Origin: Pelistega europaea
Lineage (GTDB): Bacteria > Pseudomonadota > Gammaproteobacteria > Burkholderiales > Burkholderiaceae_B
Length of the DNA: 64,000 bases
Assembly: GCF_013133775.1 (NCBI RefSeq)
Contig: NZ_JABGBO010000003.1
Coordinates: forward strand, 124,001-188,000
Reading direction: 5' to 3'
Of the stretch, positions 1 to 8,473 are shown one piece after another; the first letter of the stretch is position 1; every line of letters starts with the position of its first letter. The notes below the pieces were generated by a model. It was given only the letters and a program-made list of their open reading frames with translations, did not search any database and was not told where the DNA came from. A program made the position numbers and the translations under genes.

Positions 1-7
1 CCAAATG

Positions 8-223
8 TTAGGACTTTAATGTACCTGATACACTCGCTTTATCGCCTTTGGTTAGCTGTAATAGGTCTGCCTGCACCTCATCATCAAACGCAATCACAGA
101 AACAAATATCAAGTCATTATTACTGCTTACGGTCATACTTGATACCGTGAATGTATTGCCGTTTTTCGCTTGTCGTTGCTCTGGTGTTCTGGCTATCTTG
201 CCATGTAATAATGCTTCAATCAT
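8..223 (-). CDS. SSB-like OB-fold protein, probably truncated
   Basis: The 71-residue product starts MIEALLHGKIARTPEQR and continues with a segment reading FVSVIAFDDEVQADLL and then KGDKASVSGTL. This is the beta-barrel pattern of short phage- or plasmid-type single-stranded DNA-binding proteins. Such proteins usually have 100 to 115 residues, with a further strand and a region after the GTL segment. Here a stop codon ends the frame just after GTLKS, so the protein is probably a shortened or decayed copy. A frameshift close to the window edge would give the same picture and cannot be ruled out. It lies with two unknown small genes on the far side of a tRNA-Cys 3' end, which suggests a mobile-element remnant. 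Confidence 0.55.
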   Translation of the reverse strand: MIEALLHGKIARTPEQRQAKNGNTFTVSSMTVSSNNDLIFVSVIAFDDEVQADLLQLTKGDKASVSGTLKS

Positions 224-408
224 ATTTTCCCCATAGCAGTGTTTTAATCACATTGTAGGAGGAATTTTCCTTTCTGTGTAGGTATCCATAACACCCGCAA
301 GAAATGTCATTATTGTGGCTCTTAGCTATCTTGTGGAGGGCAATGTTAGGGCAAGGGAAAACCTCATTAAGAAGGGTCCGATTAGGGTCCGTATTTACCA
401 AAACAGGT

Positions 409-449
409 CGGCAAGATAAAACCGTGAAGAACGGCAAGATTACGGCAAG
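409..449. repeat. three direct copies of CGGCAAG
   Basis: The heptamer CGGCAAG occurs at 409-415, 432-438 and 443-449, and a related GGGCAAG lies near 342. Starts are 23 and 11 bases apart, about two and one helical turns. The stretch 224-602 has no convincing gene, so these may be protein-binding repeats of the decayed element. They may also be chance. Confidence 0.3.
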
Positions 450-602
450 GTAGGTATAAGCAATGACTAAAATGTTGTAAAATTCAGGGTAGCCATAAAC
501 TTGACATAGCACGTTGCGGACGTTCAGCAGACGCAGGTAAATCCGAGAGTCAAGCACTACTGTGAGTTTATGGCTTTCTGCTATAAGTGCCTTAAAGGGT
601 TT

Positions 603-950
603 TTATCGCATTGCATTGAGGGTGTATTGTGCTTTGTTATATAACTTCTCAATCGGAGCAATAAATGCTAATCGCTGCTCCTCCGTCATGTGGTCTTCTG
701 CTTCTGCTAGTTGAATCATAATATCACTAACAGTATTATCTAAATCTTCAATTCCAGTAATATCTTCAAGCGCTATAGCCCAATCTTCGAGAAGAAAAAT
801 AGCCGTGAAATCCTCATCATTTCTACCTGATGTATTTTCTCTGTTTTTAAGAATATCAGTAGGGTACATGGCAAACATTGGGCTTAAATTCTTGGCTTTG
901 TTATCAATTAAGAATTTTAATGCCTCTAGAAATTTTTCTACCTCATTCAT
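603..950 (-). CDS. hypothetical acidic protein, 115 residues
   Basis: I do not recognise this protein. It is acidic, soluble by inspection and mostly helical in appearance. It starts MNEVEKFLEALKF and has an acidic middle (LLEDWAIALEDITGIEDLDN) and a C-terminal helix ending in YTLNAMR. There is no signal peptide or membrane segment. It is followed in the other accessory gene at 990-1235, which reads in the same direction and lies upstream. Small acidic cytoplasmic proteins in such islands are often immunity proteins for toxins, but nothing in the sequence proves this, and no toxin gene is visible in the window. Confidence 0.55.
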   Translation of the reverse strand: MNEVEKFLEALKFLIDNKAKNLSPMFAMYPTDILKNRENTSGRNDEDFTAIFLLEDWAIALEDITGIEDLDNTVSDIMIQLAEAEDHMTEEQRLAFIAPIEKLYNKAQYTLNAMR

Positions 951-989
951 TTTCTCTTTTATCCTAGTTCTATAAATATTCTTTTTTGG

Positions 990-1235
990 CTAAAACGGAA
1001 GGGGTTTTCCTTGTGCTTTATCTATGATGGCAAAAGCCTCCTCTTCGCTGATTTCCTTAAAGTCACAGGCACAATCCGCAAAGAGTTTTTCACCCCAGTA
1101 CATAGAATGAGGTGAATCCCATTGTTTTGTTTTCCAATCATATTTTTTATAAGAAAACCAATCGTTTCCTAAACCTCTAATAATTACTGGAAAATCAGGA
1201 TAACTACTATTTTCTATGTAATATGAATAACTCAT
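990..1235 (-). CDS. hypothetical protein, 81 residues
   Basis: I do not recognise this protein. It is rich in Tyr and Trp in the N-terminal half (MSYSYYIENSSYPDF, then NDWFSYKKYDWKTKQW) and acidic in the C-terminal half (FKEISEEEAFAIIDKAQGK). It carries two close cysteines (CAC). There is no signal peptide. It sits 39 bases upstream of the 115-residue gene on the same strand, so the two may be co-transcribed. The size and composition would fit an immunity-type or phage accessory protein; this is inference only. Confidence 0.5.
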   Translation of the reverse strand: MSYSYYIENSSYPDFPVIIRGLGNDWFSYKKYDWKTKQWDSPHSMYWGEKLFADCACDFKEISEEEAFAIIDKAQGKPLPF

Positions 1236-1480
1236 AAGTTAGTCCCTTATTTATATGATGGTCGCTTTGTTTCCTAATTCAATAAACGGACTTGTTGCAT
1301 TATTGGTTATTTTTGAAAATCGAACAACTCTCGGTGTCTCGCTTAATATTTTTTGGTTAAGTATTTTTTATCTATTGATGATATGAATCTTTGATTAGGG
1401 TTCAGTTACTAACCAACATACTAACCCACATTTTTGTGCGTCTGCAAGCAATTTCATGAAACGCTTAGAAACGCTGAAAA
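1236..1480. other. AT-rich gap with no gene
   Basis: I see no coding region here. Around 1285-1315 there is a short stretch (GGACTTGTTGCATTATTGG) that resembles the outer end of some insertion sequences, but no second end or transposase is present. Confidence 0.3.
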
Positions 1481-1519
1481 TAAAAAAACCTAGTAGAATC
1501 AAGCATCTTACTAGGTTTA
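1481..1519 (-). terminator. rho-independent terminator of tRNA-Cys
   Basis: A perfect stem (AAACCTAGTA pairing with TACTAGGTTT) with an 11-base loop is followed, on the minus strand, by a run of T residues. It lies 34 bases past the tRNA-Cys 3' end and in the same orientation. Confidence 0.8.
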
Positions 1520-1552
1520 AATATCTTCATGCAATGCATGGAAACAGTAGTA

Positions 1553-1626
1553 TGGAGGCGCGGAGCGGAGTCGAACCGCTCTAGACGGATTTGCAATCCG
1601 CTGCATAACCGCTTTGCTACCGCGCC
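1553..1626 (-). tRNA. tRNA-Cys (GCA anticodon)
   Basis: Read on the minus strand, a 7-bp acceptor stem starts GGCGCGG and pairs with CCGCGCC, followed by the discriminator base and an encoded CCA end. The anticodon loop reads TTGCAAA, giving anticodon GCA. The T arm has GGTTCGACTCC. The total length is 74 nt. The 3' end faces the accessory genes at 1-1235, the classic orientation for an integration site. Confidence 0.95.
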
Positions 1627-1778
1627 ACACTCTAGATCAACTAGGGTTAAGAAGTAGATAATAACATAACTTTTATATATTTTTCTCTTTCAGAAGAAAG
1701 AAAATCAAATTTTTATGAAAAATAAGACTACCCACCCCTTGAGCCCTCTGAAATAGTTGTATTACTACGACACTTCAG

Positions 1779-2132
1779 CTAGGCTAGAGCAGCTGTCACT
1801 ACAATTTCAACTTTGTAGTTAGGGTTAGCTAGACGAGCCTCAACTGTCGCACGTGGAGGTGCACTTGTTTTAGATACCCAAGCATCCCATGCTTTGTTCA
1901 TCTGCTGAAACTCTGCCATATTGCTGATAAATACCTGAGCCATCAAAATACGGTCTTTATTAGAACCCACTTCTGCCAGCAAGCGATCTATTGTCGCCAA
2001 TACTTGTGCTGTTTGACCTTCCATATCTAACGAAGGATCATCAGGTACTTGACCAGCTAAATAAGCTACACCATTAAAAACAGCTACGTCAGAATAACGT
2101 GCTTCCACATTCACTCGTTTAATATCACTCAT
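1779..2132 (-). CDS. RidA/YjgF/UK114 family protein
   Basis: The 117-residue protein is full length for the RidA family of trimeric reactive-intermediate deaminases, which hydrolyse enamines and imines made by PLP enzymes. The C-terminal signature PPRATVEARL contains the family's conserved arginine (about residue 94), and the protein ends in the typical VEIVVTAALA strand. The N-terminus (RYSDVAVFNGVAYLAGQVP) matches the YoaB/RidA-like branch rather than the canonical RidA, so its substrate may differ. It lies 17 bases downstream of pncB on the same strand and is probably co-transcribed with it. Confidence 0.88.
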   Translation of the reverse strand: MSDIKRVNVEARYSDVAVFNGVAYLAGQVPDDPSLDMEGQTAQVLATIDRLLAEVGSNKDRILMAQVFISNMAEFQQMNKAWDAWVSKTSAPPRATVEARLANPNYKVEIVVTAALA

Positions 2133-2149
2133 CTTATTTCCTTTAAAAA

Positions 2150-3325
2150 TTACTGTTTTGGCAAATCAAATACATGGCGTAAATAGTTTAAATATTCTGG
2201 ATCGACGCTCATCGTCTTACCTGGTTCATCAGAGACCTTAGCCACAGGCTGTCCATTACAACGCACCATTTTCATCACTATCTGTAGAGGAGACACTCCC
2301 ACATCATTAGTCAAATTGGTCCCAATACCGAATGAAGTTTTACAACGTCCATCAAATCGTCGGGCAATATCCAAAGCAAGTTCAAAATTCAAACCATCTG
2401 AAAAAACTAACGTCTTCATACGAGGATCAACACGGTTAGCTTCATAATGTCGTAATAACCGCTCTCCCCATTCAAATGGGTCTCCAGAATCATGACGTGC
2501 CCCATCAAATAGTTTGCAAAAAAACATATCAAAGTCGCGTAAAAAGGCATTAAACCCGTATACGTCTGATAAGGCAATTCCTAAATCACCACGATATTCT
2601 TGTGCCCATTTCTCCAATGCAAAAACCTGTGAATCGCGCAAACGCGGTCCTAAGGCTTGGCATGCTTGTAAGTACTCATGTGCCATCGTACCCAGTGGTG
2701 TAGTATTGTACTTCTTGGCTAATAAGACATTGCTCGTACCCACAAAATGTTTGGGTAGTTTGGCAACAAGCGTCCTGACTACTTCTTCATGCCAAACTTT
2801 AGAAAACCGGCGGCGAGTACCATAATCTGCAAATTTAAAAGAAGGTATATCAGTCGCTTGTAAAATCATATCAATTTTTCCTTGCAAACGACGACGCCCT
2901 TCGTCCAGACTTAACCCGGGATACTGATTACGAAAATAAACTTCATTGACAATGGCTAAAACAGGGATTTCAAACAATATAGTATGTAACCAAGAGCCTT
3001 TTACATCAATATTGATTTCCCCCTCTTCCTCACCTTGTGTGACTTGAATGCAGCGTTCAGGAAGATGAAACAAGCCTAGAAATTCAATAAAATCAATCTT
3101 AATAAAGCGTAAATTACGCAGATACTCCAACTCATCTTTTTGGAATTTAAGCTGGCAAAGATGATGAATTTCTTCACGTATTTCGTCTATGTATGGGCGT
3201 AAATTAATTCCTTTATTGCGGCACTTAAAACGGTATTCCACTTGCGCACTAGGAAACTGATGCAGCACCACCTGCATCATACTAAATTTATATAAATCGG
3301 TGTCTAAAAGCGAATTGATAATCAT
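2150..3325 (-). CDS. pncB: nicotinate phosphoribosyltransferase
   Basis: PncB converts nicotinate, PRPP and ATP to nicotinate mononucleotide in the Preiss-Handler route of NAD salvage. The 391-residue length is right for the proteobacterial enzyme. The N-terminus ([15 protein letters not shown]) and the internal motif YGTRRRFS are diagnostic. The segment [11 protein letters not shown] carries the histidine that is phosphorylated in this family. The C-terminal part ([13 protein letters not shown]) forms the phosphate-binding site. It is the first gene of a likely two-gene unit with the RidA-like gene. Nothing about regulation is visible. Confidence 0.96.
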   Translation of the reverse strand: MIINSLLDTDLYKFSMMQVVLHQFPSAQVEYRFKCRNKGINLRPYIDEIREEIHHLCQLKFQKDELEYLRNLRFIKIDFIEFLGLFHLPERCIQVTQGEEEGEINIDVKGSWLHTILFEIPVLAIVNEVYFRNQYPGLSLDEGRRRLQGKIDMILQATDIPSFKFADYGTRRRFSKVWHEEVVRTLVAKLPKHFVGTSNVLLAKKYNTTPLGTMAHEYLQACQALGPRLRDSQVFALEKWAQEYRGDLGIALSDVYGFNAFLRDFDMFFCKLFDGARHDSGDPFEWGERLLRHYEANRVDPRMKTLVFSDGLNFELALDIARRFDGRCKTSFGIGTNLTNDVGVSPLQIVMKMVRCNGQPVAKVSDEPGKTMSVDPEYLNYLRHVFDLPKQ

Positions 3326-3437
3326 AGTTGTCCCTATTTATTTTCATAACCTTACCACAGCTTAGGGGTTTTAATCACTTTTTTAGCAAAGATTAGTTAA
3401 AATTACGCTTGTTTGACAATGAAAATTGAGATTTAAA

Positions 3438-3761
3438 ATGACTCACGTCGTAACTGAAAACTGTATTAAATGTAAATATACTGACTGTGTTGATGTTTGC
3501 CCCGTAGACTGTTTTAAAGAGGGGCCTAACTTTCTTGTTATTGACCCTGATGAGTGTATTGACTGTGGTGTCTGTGTGCCAGAATGTCCTGCTAATGCGA
3601 TTTTTGCTGAAGAGGATGTTCCATCCGACCAAGTTCAATTCATCGCCATCAATGCAGAGCTTACCCCATCTTTTACTACCATTAACCGCTCAAAGAAACC
3701 TTTAGATGATGCTGATGAGTGGAATGGCAAAACAGACAAACTCCAATATCTCGAAAAGTAA
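3438..3761 (+). CDS. fdxA: 7Fe ferredoxin FdxA
   Basis: This small, acidic electron carrier has 107 residues. The N-terminal half holds the cysteine pattern of the 3Fe-4S/4Fe-4S type (C-x2-C and C-x3-CP near residues 9-25, then [12 protein letters not shown] near residues 40-51). The C-terminal extension (about 55 residues) is typical of FdxA of proteobacteria and Azotobacter ferredoxin I. The start at the MTHVV codon was chosen over an upstream ATG, four codons earlier, because MTHVVTENC is the family's conserved beginning. The next gene, a ferredoxin-NADP reductase, starts one base after the stop and is its likely partner. Confidence 0.93.
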   Translation: MTHVVTENCIKCKYTDCVDVCPVDCFKEGPNFLVIDPDECIDCGVCVPECPANAIFAEEDVPSDQVQFIAINAELTPSFTTINRSKKPLDDADEWNGKTDKLQYLEK

Positions 3762-3762
3762 T

Positions 3763-4530
3763 ATGTCAGAACAGCGATATACCCTAGAAAAAATCACCAA
3801 TATCCACTACTGGGTGGAAAAGAAGCTCTTCTCTATCAAGACAACGCGTGCTCCCGAGTTTTCCTTTAAACCCGGGCAATTTGCTCGTTTGGGATTACCC
3901 ACAGAAGCAGGGGCAGAGCCTTCCATCTGGCGAGGTTTTTCTATGGTAAATCCAGCTGACAGTGATTATCTTGAGTTCTACGCTGTCGTCGTACCCGACG
4001 GTTTGTTTAGCCCTCGTCTTGCATCATTGCAAGTCGGTGACACTATTTATATCGATAAATCGCCTATCGGCTTTTTAACCCTAGACAACTTTCCCAATGG
4101 TGGTGAAAGTCTATGGCTACTCGCTACTGGTACTGGGCTATCGGCTTATTTATCTATCCTGCATGATGCCAAGACATGGACCTTATTCAATAAGGTTGTG
4201 CTATGTCATGGGGTACGATATGCCAATGAGCTTAGTTACCAAGACTTAATCCAGTCTTGGCAGCAGCAATGGGGAGAGCGTTTTATCTATCTGCCTCTAC
4301 CGACTCGTGAAACCTATCAGCATTACCCTCGGGCACGCTTGACAACCCTCATTGAGAACCAGCAACTAGCTGCATTGGCAGGTGTTGAGCTAAACCCAGA
4401 CAATGCCTGCGTCATGTTATGCGGCAACCCTGATATGCTTACAGAGGCACGTAAATTGCTTGGGGATCAAGGCTTTGCTACAGGACGTCGTGGCAATATT
4501 GGTAATCTAGCCGTAGAAAAGTACTGGTAA
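3763..4530 (+). CDS. fpr: ferredoxin-NADP(+) reductase
   Basis: This FAD enzyme passes electrons between NADPH and ferredoxin or flavodoxin. The 255-residue length is typical of bacterial Fpr. The FAD-binding motif appears as RGFSMVNP, and the NADP-binding loop as GTGLSAYLS. The MLCGNPDM segment and the C-terminal aromatic residue (VEKYW) are usual for this family. The start MSEQRYT lies one base after the fdxA stop, so the two are translated from one message. An upstream in-frame ATG lies inside fdxA and is unlikely to be used. The pairing with fdxA suggests that FdxA is the physiological partner. Confidence 0.92.
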   Translation: MSEQRYTLEKITNIHYWVEKKLFSIKTTRAPEFSFKPGQFARLGLPTEAGAEPSIWRGFSMVNPADSDYLEFYAVVVPDGLFSPRLASLQVGDTIYIDKSPIGFLTLDNFPNGGESLWLLATGTGLSAYLSILHDAKTWTLFNKVVLCHGVRYANELSYQDLIQSWQQQWGERFIYLPLPTRETYQHYPRARLTTLIENQQLAALAGVELNPDNACVMLCGNPDMLTEARKLLGDQGFATGRRGNIGNLAVEKYW

Positions 4531-4713
4531 TCAATAGAATTACATAGCATAGCCTTGACCATAGGCTATACAGTGGACAATAAGGGTATTGTAGTGTCTA
4601 TGATTGACAGATTATATAAAGGGTTAACATACTATAATTACCCGTGAAAATACGGATAAAACTTTCAAAAAAGCCTGCTATACTCTGAGCTTACCGACAA
4701 AAAAGGAATTCTT

Positions 4714-5949
4714 ATGCTATATCTCCTACATGAGTTAGCAAAACAAAGTATGGCTCCTTTTGTGAGCTTCTCTACTTGGGGTGCCAAGGTATTTTCAGAT
4801 CCTTTTAGCCCCTACGCCTATATTCCTAATTCGCGTCATATTGCGGCAGGGTTCGAGTTATTACACCGTCTTGGCAAAGACTATGAGAAACCTGCATGGA
4901 ATATTACAGAAGCAGATGTAGGGGGTAAAACCGCTACAATCACTGAAACCCTTGTCGAGGAAAGAGCTTTTTGTCGTTTAATCCACTTTGAGCGCAGCCA
5001 TAGTAAGCACCCTAAAGGGGATCCTATTGTGCTAATTGTAGCCCCATTATCTGGGCATCATGCTACGCTATTACGTGACACAGTTCAGACCATGTTGCAA
5101 TCTTTTGATGTGTATGTCACCGACTGGATTGATGCACGTATGGTTCCTTTGTCTAAAGGGGCTTTTCATCTAGATGATTATGTGCAATATATCATTGATT
5201 TTATCCACCTATTGGGCCCTAACACACATGTAATGTCGGTTTGTCAACCTACCGTACCAGTACTAGCTGCTGTGTCTCTAATGGCATCTAACAACGACCC
5301 TATCCAAGTAAAAAGTATGATTATGATGGGTGGACCATTAGACACTCGACTATCCCCTACCTCGGTTAATGGGCTAGCCAACCAAAAATCCTTTACATGG
5401 TTTGAAACCCAGCTTATTCATCGCGTTCCTCCTCGTTACCCAGGACACAATCGTCGCGTGTATCCAGGTTTTCTGCAACATGCTGGTTTTGTAGCCATGA
5501 ACCCAGACAAACATGCACAATCACATTATGATTATTACCTCAATCTAATGCGTGGCAACGATATGGAAGCCGAAACACACCGTAAGTTCTACGATGAATA
5601 CAATGCAGTCCTAGATTTACCTGCTGAATATTATTTAGATACCATCAAAGTCGTCTTCCAAGAGCATTTACTCCCACGCGGACTATGGAAAGTCAAAGGT
5701 CAACTAGTTGAACCTGCTGCTATTACTAAAGCCCATCTTCTCACTGTAGAAGGGGAGCTAGATAACATCACTGGTAAAGGTCAAACGCAAGTTGCTCATC
5801 AGATGTGCTCTAATATCCCAGAGGCACATAAACAACATTATGAAGTTGAGAAAGCTGGACACTATGGCATATTTTCAGGTAGACGTTGGCGTACCAAAGT
5901 ATTCCCTGTTATTGAAGAGTTTATCAATCAAGCAGAAAAAGAGGCTTAA
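4714..5949 (+). CDS. phaZ: intracellular polyhydroxyalkanoate (PHB) depolymerase
   Basis: The enzyme hydrolyses stored PHB granules inside the cell. The 411-residue protein begins MLYLLHELAK and matches the PhaZ family of Ralstonia/Cupriavidus, which has a cysteine nucleophile in place of serine. Here it is Cys177 in the segment MSVCQPTVP. The charge-relay Asp (GELDNITG) and His (EKAGHYGIFSG) are visible toward the C-terminus. It has no signal peptide, as expected for the intracellular type. A ribosome site (AAGGAA) precedes the ATG. No phaC or phaP gene is in the window, so polymer synthesis must be encoded elsewhere, if it occurs. Confidence 0.92.
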   Translation: MLYLLHELAKQSMAPFVSFSTWGAKVFSDPFSPYAYIPNSRHIAAGFELLHRLGKDYEKPAWNITEADVGGKTATITETLVEERAFCRLIHFERSHSKHPKGDPIVLIVAPLSGHHATLLRDTVQTMLQSFDVYVTDWIDARMVPLSKGAFHLDDYVQYIIDFIHLLGPNTHVMSVCQPTVPVLAAVSLMASNNDPIQVKSMIMMGGPLDTRLSPTSVNGLANQKSFTWFETQLIHRVPPRYPGHNRRVYPGFLQHAGFVAMNPDKHAQSHYDYYLNLMRGNDMEAETHRKFYDEYNAVLDLPAEYYLDTIKVVFQEHLLPRGLWKVKGQLVEPAAITKAHLLTVEGELDNITGKGQTQVAHQMCSNIPEAHKQHYEVEKAGHYGIFSGRRWRTKVFPVIEEFINQAEKEA

Positions 5950-6126
5950 ACAGTTTCACAAAAGGAATAGACTTCTTTTTGCAACATTAAAATACCCTCT
6001 TACCTGCTGGTTGTCACTCAATAACTGACAGAGTAAATAGCTGTTCACCACATCAGAAAACGAATAAAATTATCCACTGGGTCTCATACTGATTAACCTG
6101 GGTGACTATCCATCCTTATCACACTT

Positions 6127-6816
6127 ATGACAAAGAACATCCTTATTCAACAAATTGATGCCATCTTGCCACAAACCCAATGTACTAAATGTGGCTATGA
6201 TGGTTGTCTCCCCTATGCTACGGCGATGGCAGAGGAAAACGCTGCTATTAACCGCTGCCCCCCTGGTGGCGAGATGGGAATTCAACAACTCTCAGCTCTA
6301 CTACATAAGCCTGTGCTTCCCTTAGACACATCTTGTGGAGAGACACGCCCCCTTCATTGGGCTGTTATTGATGAAGCTCATTGTATTGGCTGTACCCTTT
6401 GTATTCGTGCCTGTCCTGTCGATGCCATCATCGGTTCCAACAAATTTATGCACACTGTAGTTTCCGACTTATGCTCAGGCTGTGAGTTATGTGTCCCCGT
6501 CTGTCCTGTGGACTGTATTCAAATGGTTCCTGCTGCCAAAGAATGGTCACGACTAGATGCTGATGATGCACGTATCCGTCACCAACACCGGGCTAAGCGA
6601 CTAGCAGCACAGGCTCAACGCGAAGAGGAGCGACTTAACCAACATTCTTCACGCCCTAGTGATATTCTAGATTCTGCAGACCAAGTTGCTGAACAGCTAC
6701 ATGCCCATGATACACAATCAGGCATCCTAGAAGATAATCAACAAGCTAGCCAAAAAAAATCTGCTGCTATTGCTATGGCATTAGCACGTGCACGTGCACG
6801 TAGACAGTCTTTGTGA
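6127..6816 (+). CDS. rsxB: RnfB/RsxB-like iron-sulfur protein
   Basis: The 229-residue protein has a four-cysteine cluster at the N-terminus ([13 protein letters not shown], then CPPGG) and two 4Fe-4S ferredoxin motifs ([15 protein letters not shown] and [15 protein letters not shown]). This is the RnfB arrangement without the N-terminal membrane helix. Stand-alone soluble copies next to nth are common in betaproteobacteria. The other rnf genes are absent here, so the protein probably does not work in a full Rnf complex. It may deliver electrons to, or help assemble, the iron-sulfur cluster of neighbouring Nth; that is inference. The C-terminal third is charged and ends in an Ala-Arg repeat encoded by an alternating GCACGT stretch. 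Confidence 0.87.
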   Translation: MTKNILIQQIDAILPQTQCTKCGYDGCLPYATAMAEENAAINRCPPGGEMGIQQLSALLHKPVLPLDTSCGETRPLHWAVIDEAHCIGCTLCIRACPVDAIIGSNKFMHTVVSDLCSGCELCVPVCPVDCIQMVPAAKEWSRLDADDARIRHQHRAKRLAAQAQREEERLNQHSSRPSDILDSADQVAEQLHAHDTQSGILEDNQQASQKKSAAIAMALARARARRQSL

Positions 6817-6934
6817 TGACTAAAATGGTGGATATTTTCCAATTCAGGCAAAATAGATAGTCTCCGTAAAGACTGAAATATTGGATATTTCCCTGTTCAA
6901 TCGAAACTTAGACCTTATACCTATTGAATAAATT

Positions 6935-7567
6935 ATGAATAAACAAAAACGTCAAGAAATCTTTGAACGCTTTCGTGCTGCTAATCCTCACCCCACTACG
7001 GAATTAGAGTACGAAAACCCTTTTCAATTACTTATTGCCGTCATTTTGTCAGCACAAGCCACTGATAAATCTGTCAATATTGCTATGCAGCCAGTCTTTG
7101 CCACCTGTAAGACACCCCAAGCCATCCTAGACATGGGGCTAGAAAGATTCACTGAAGCGATTCGTACCATTGGTTTATTTCGTACTAAAGCAAAAAATGT
7201 TCTGGCTACCTGTGAGATTTTAGTAACACAATACCAAGGCATGGTACCTCAGACGAGGGAGGAATTAGAAGCCCTCCCAGGGGTGGGACGAAAAACCGCT
7301 AATGTAGTACTAAATACTGCTTTTGGGCAACCAACAATGGCAGTAGATACCCATATCTTCCGTGTGTCTAACCGCACAGGCATTGCTCCAGGTAAAGATG
7401 TTGTAGCCGTAGAACAAAAACTCCTTAAGGTGATTCCTAAAGAATTTCTCATGGACGCACATCACTGGCTTATCCTACATGGACGTTATATTTGTGTCGC
7501 CCGCAAGCCTAAATGTGCGAATTGTCTCATTAACGACTTATGCGAATATAAGGAAAAGACTGTCTAG
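6935..7567 (+). CDS. nth: endonuclease III (DNA glycosylase/AP lyase)
   Basis: Nth removes oxidised pyrimidines and nicks abasic sites in base-excision repair. The 210-residue protein has the helix-hairpin-helix motif LPGVGRKTANVVL with catalytic Lys120, and Asp138 in AVDTHIFR. Both numbers are the same as in E. coli Nth. The C-terminal 4Fe-4S cluster is present (CVARKPKCANCLINDLC, spacing 6-2-5). It follows the rsxB-like gene with a 118-base gap. Its last codons appear to be duplicated just downstream (see the repeat entry). Confidence 0.97.
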   Translation: MNKQKRQEIFERFRAANPHPTTELEYENPFQLLIAVILSAQATDKSVNIAMQPVFATCKTPQAILDMGLERFTEAIRTIGLFRTKAKNVLATCEILVTQYQGMVPQTREELEALPGVGRKTANVVLNTAFGQPTMAVDTHIFRVSNRTGIAPGKDVVAVEQKLLKVIPKEFLMDAHHWLILHGRYICVARKPKCANCLINDLCEYKEKTV

Positions 7568-7677
7568 TCTTTGTTCTTCATTAGAGGTGATGTAAATGTA
7601 TCCGTCTTGGCTTAGTTCTACAGAAAATAGGCGAATATGAGGAAAAAACAGTCTAATATTTATCCCTTTATCAGAGG
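7542..7677 (+). repeat. imperfect duplication of the nth 3' end
   Basis: The last codons of nth and the bases past the stop (7542-7588) recur at 7631-7677, 89 bases further on. The first 28 positions agree at about 23, and both copies end in AGAGG. The second copy has no reading frame attached and looks like a decayed duplication. Confidence 0.55.
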
Positions 7678-7723
7678 GCAGCCCACATTGCTATGCTTAA
7701 TTCAACCAGTCAGAAGGCACCAC

Positions 7724-8464
7724 CTATTTTTCCCCTCCAAACCCCAGGTAGCTTTCAATGACAGCAGGATTATGCAGCAACTCCTTAGCATTACCCTCTA
7801 GAGTGACTTCACCCATCTCAAGCACATAACCATAATCTGCAACCTGCAAAGCAGAACGAGCATTCTGCTCTACCAATAGAATGGAAACTCCAGTCTCACG
7901 CAACCGCATGATAATGTGAAATATCTCTCTCACAATTAATGGTGCTAGTCCTAAACTGGGCTCATCAAGCATCAATACCTTGGGCTTGCCCATCATTGCA
8001 CGCCCCACCGCAAGCATTTGACGCTCACCTCCTGATAAAGTACCTGCCAACTGCTTCTGACGTTCTTTTAGACGGGGAAACAAGGCATAAATCTCTTCTA
8101 GGGTATCTTTCCATGAACTATCCCGTTTTAGATAGCGTCGAAAACCTCCTAGCAACAGATTATCCTGTACTGTCATGCTAGCAAATAACTCTCTTCGCTC
8201 AGGAACAAGACTAATGCCATCCACCATACGTGTTTCTACTTTATCTAGCATAATAGAATGCCCTTGATAAACTACATCACCTTGTGCTGAACCACTAGTC
8301 ACCAAAGATCCCATGATTGTATTTAGCAAAGTGGATTTACCAGCTCCATTGGCACCGATGACAGTCACCACCTGACCTTGGGCCAACTGGATATTAACAT
8401 TATTCAATGCTGCTATCTTACCGTACTGAGCACTGAGATTTTTTGTCTCTAATAAAACACTCAT
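7724..8464 (-). CDS. livF: branched-chain amino acid ABC transporter ATPase LivF
   Basis: This is the second ATP-binding subunit of a HAAT-type importer for leucine, isoleucine, valine or related amides. The 246-residue protein has Walker A (GANGAGKST), the ABC signature LSGGERQML, and Walker B (VLMLDEPSLGL). The C-terminus ends with the LivF-type ESYLGFG. It is the last gene of livK-livH-livMG-livF, with 9 bases between it and the fused livMG gene. All subunits are present once, so the transporter looks complete. Confidence 0.93.
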   Translation of the reverse strand: MSVLLETKNLSAQYGKIAALNNVNIQLAQGQVVTVIGANGAGKSTLLNTIMGSLVTSGSAQGDVVYQGHSIMLDKVETRMVDGISLVPERRELFASMTVQDNLLLGGFRRYLKRDSSWKDTLEEIYALFPRLKERQKQLAGTLSGGERQMLAVGRAMMGKPKVLMLDEPSLGLAPLIVREIFHIIMRLRETGVSILLVEQNARSALQVADYGYVLEMGEVTLEGNAKELLHNPAVIESYLGFGGEK

Positions 8465-8473
8465 ATCTAGCTC

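Noticed and set aside
216-557. Open frame of 113 codons on the minus strand
   Set aside because: Composition is not protein-like (many Cys and Tyr without pattern), there is no ribosome site, and it overlaps the SSB-like gene start and the CGGCAAG repeats.
1285-1315. Sequence resembling an insertion sequence end (GGACTTGTTGCATTATTGG)
   Set aside because: No partner inverted repeat, target duplication or transposase was found nearby, so it is too short to call.
4604-4638. TTGACA and TATAAT upstream of phaZ as a promoter
   Set aside because: The spacing is 23 bases, too long for one sigma-70 promoter; I could not choose a better -35 box.
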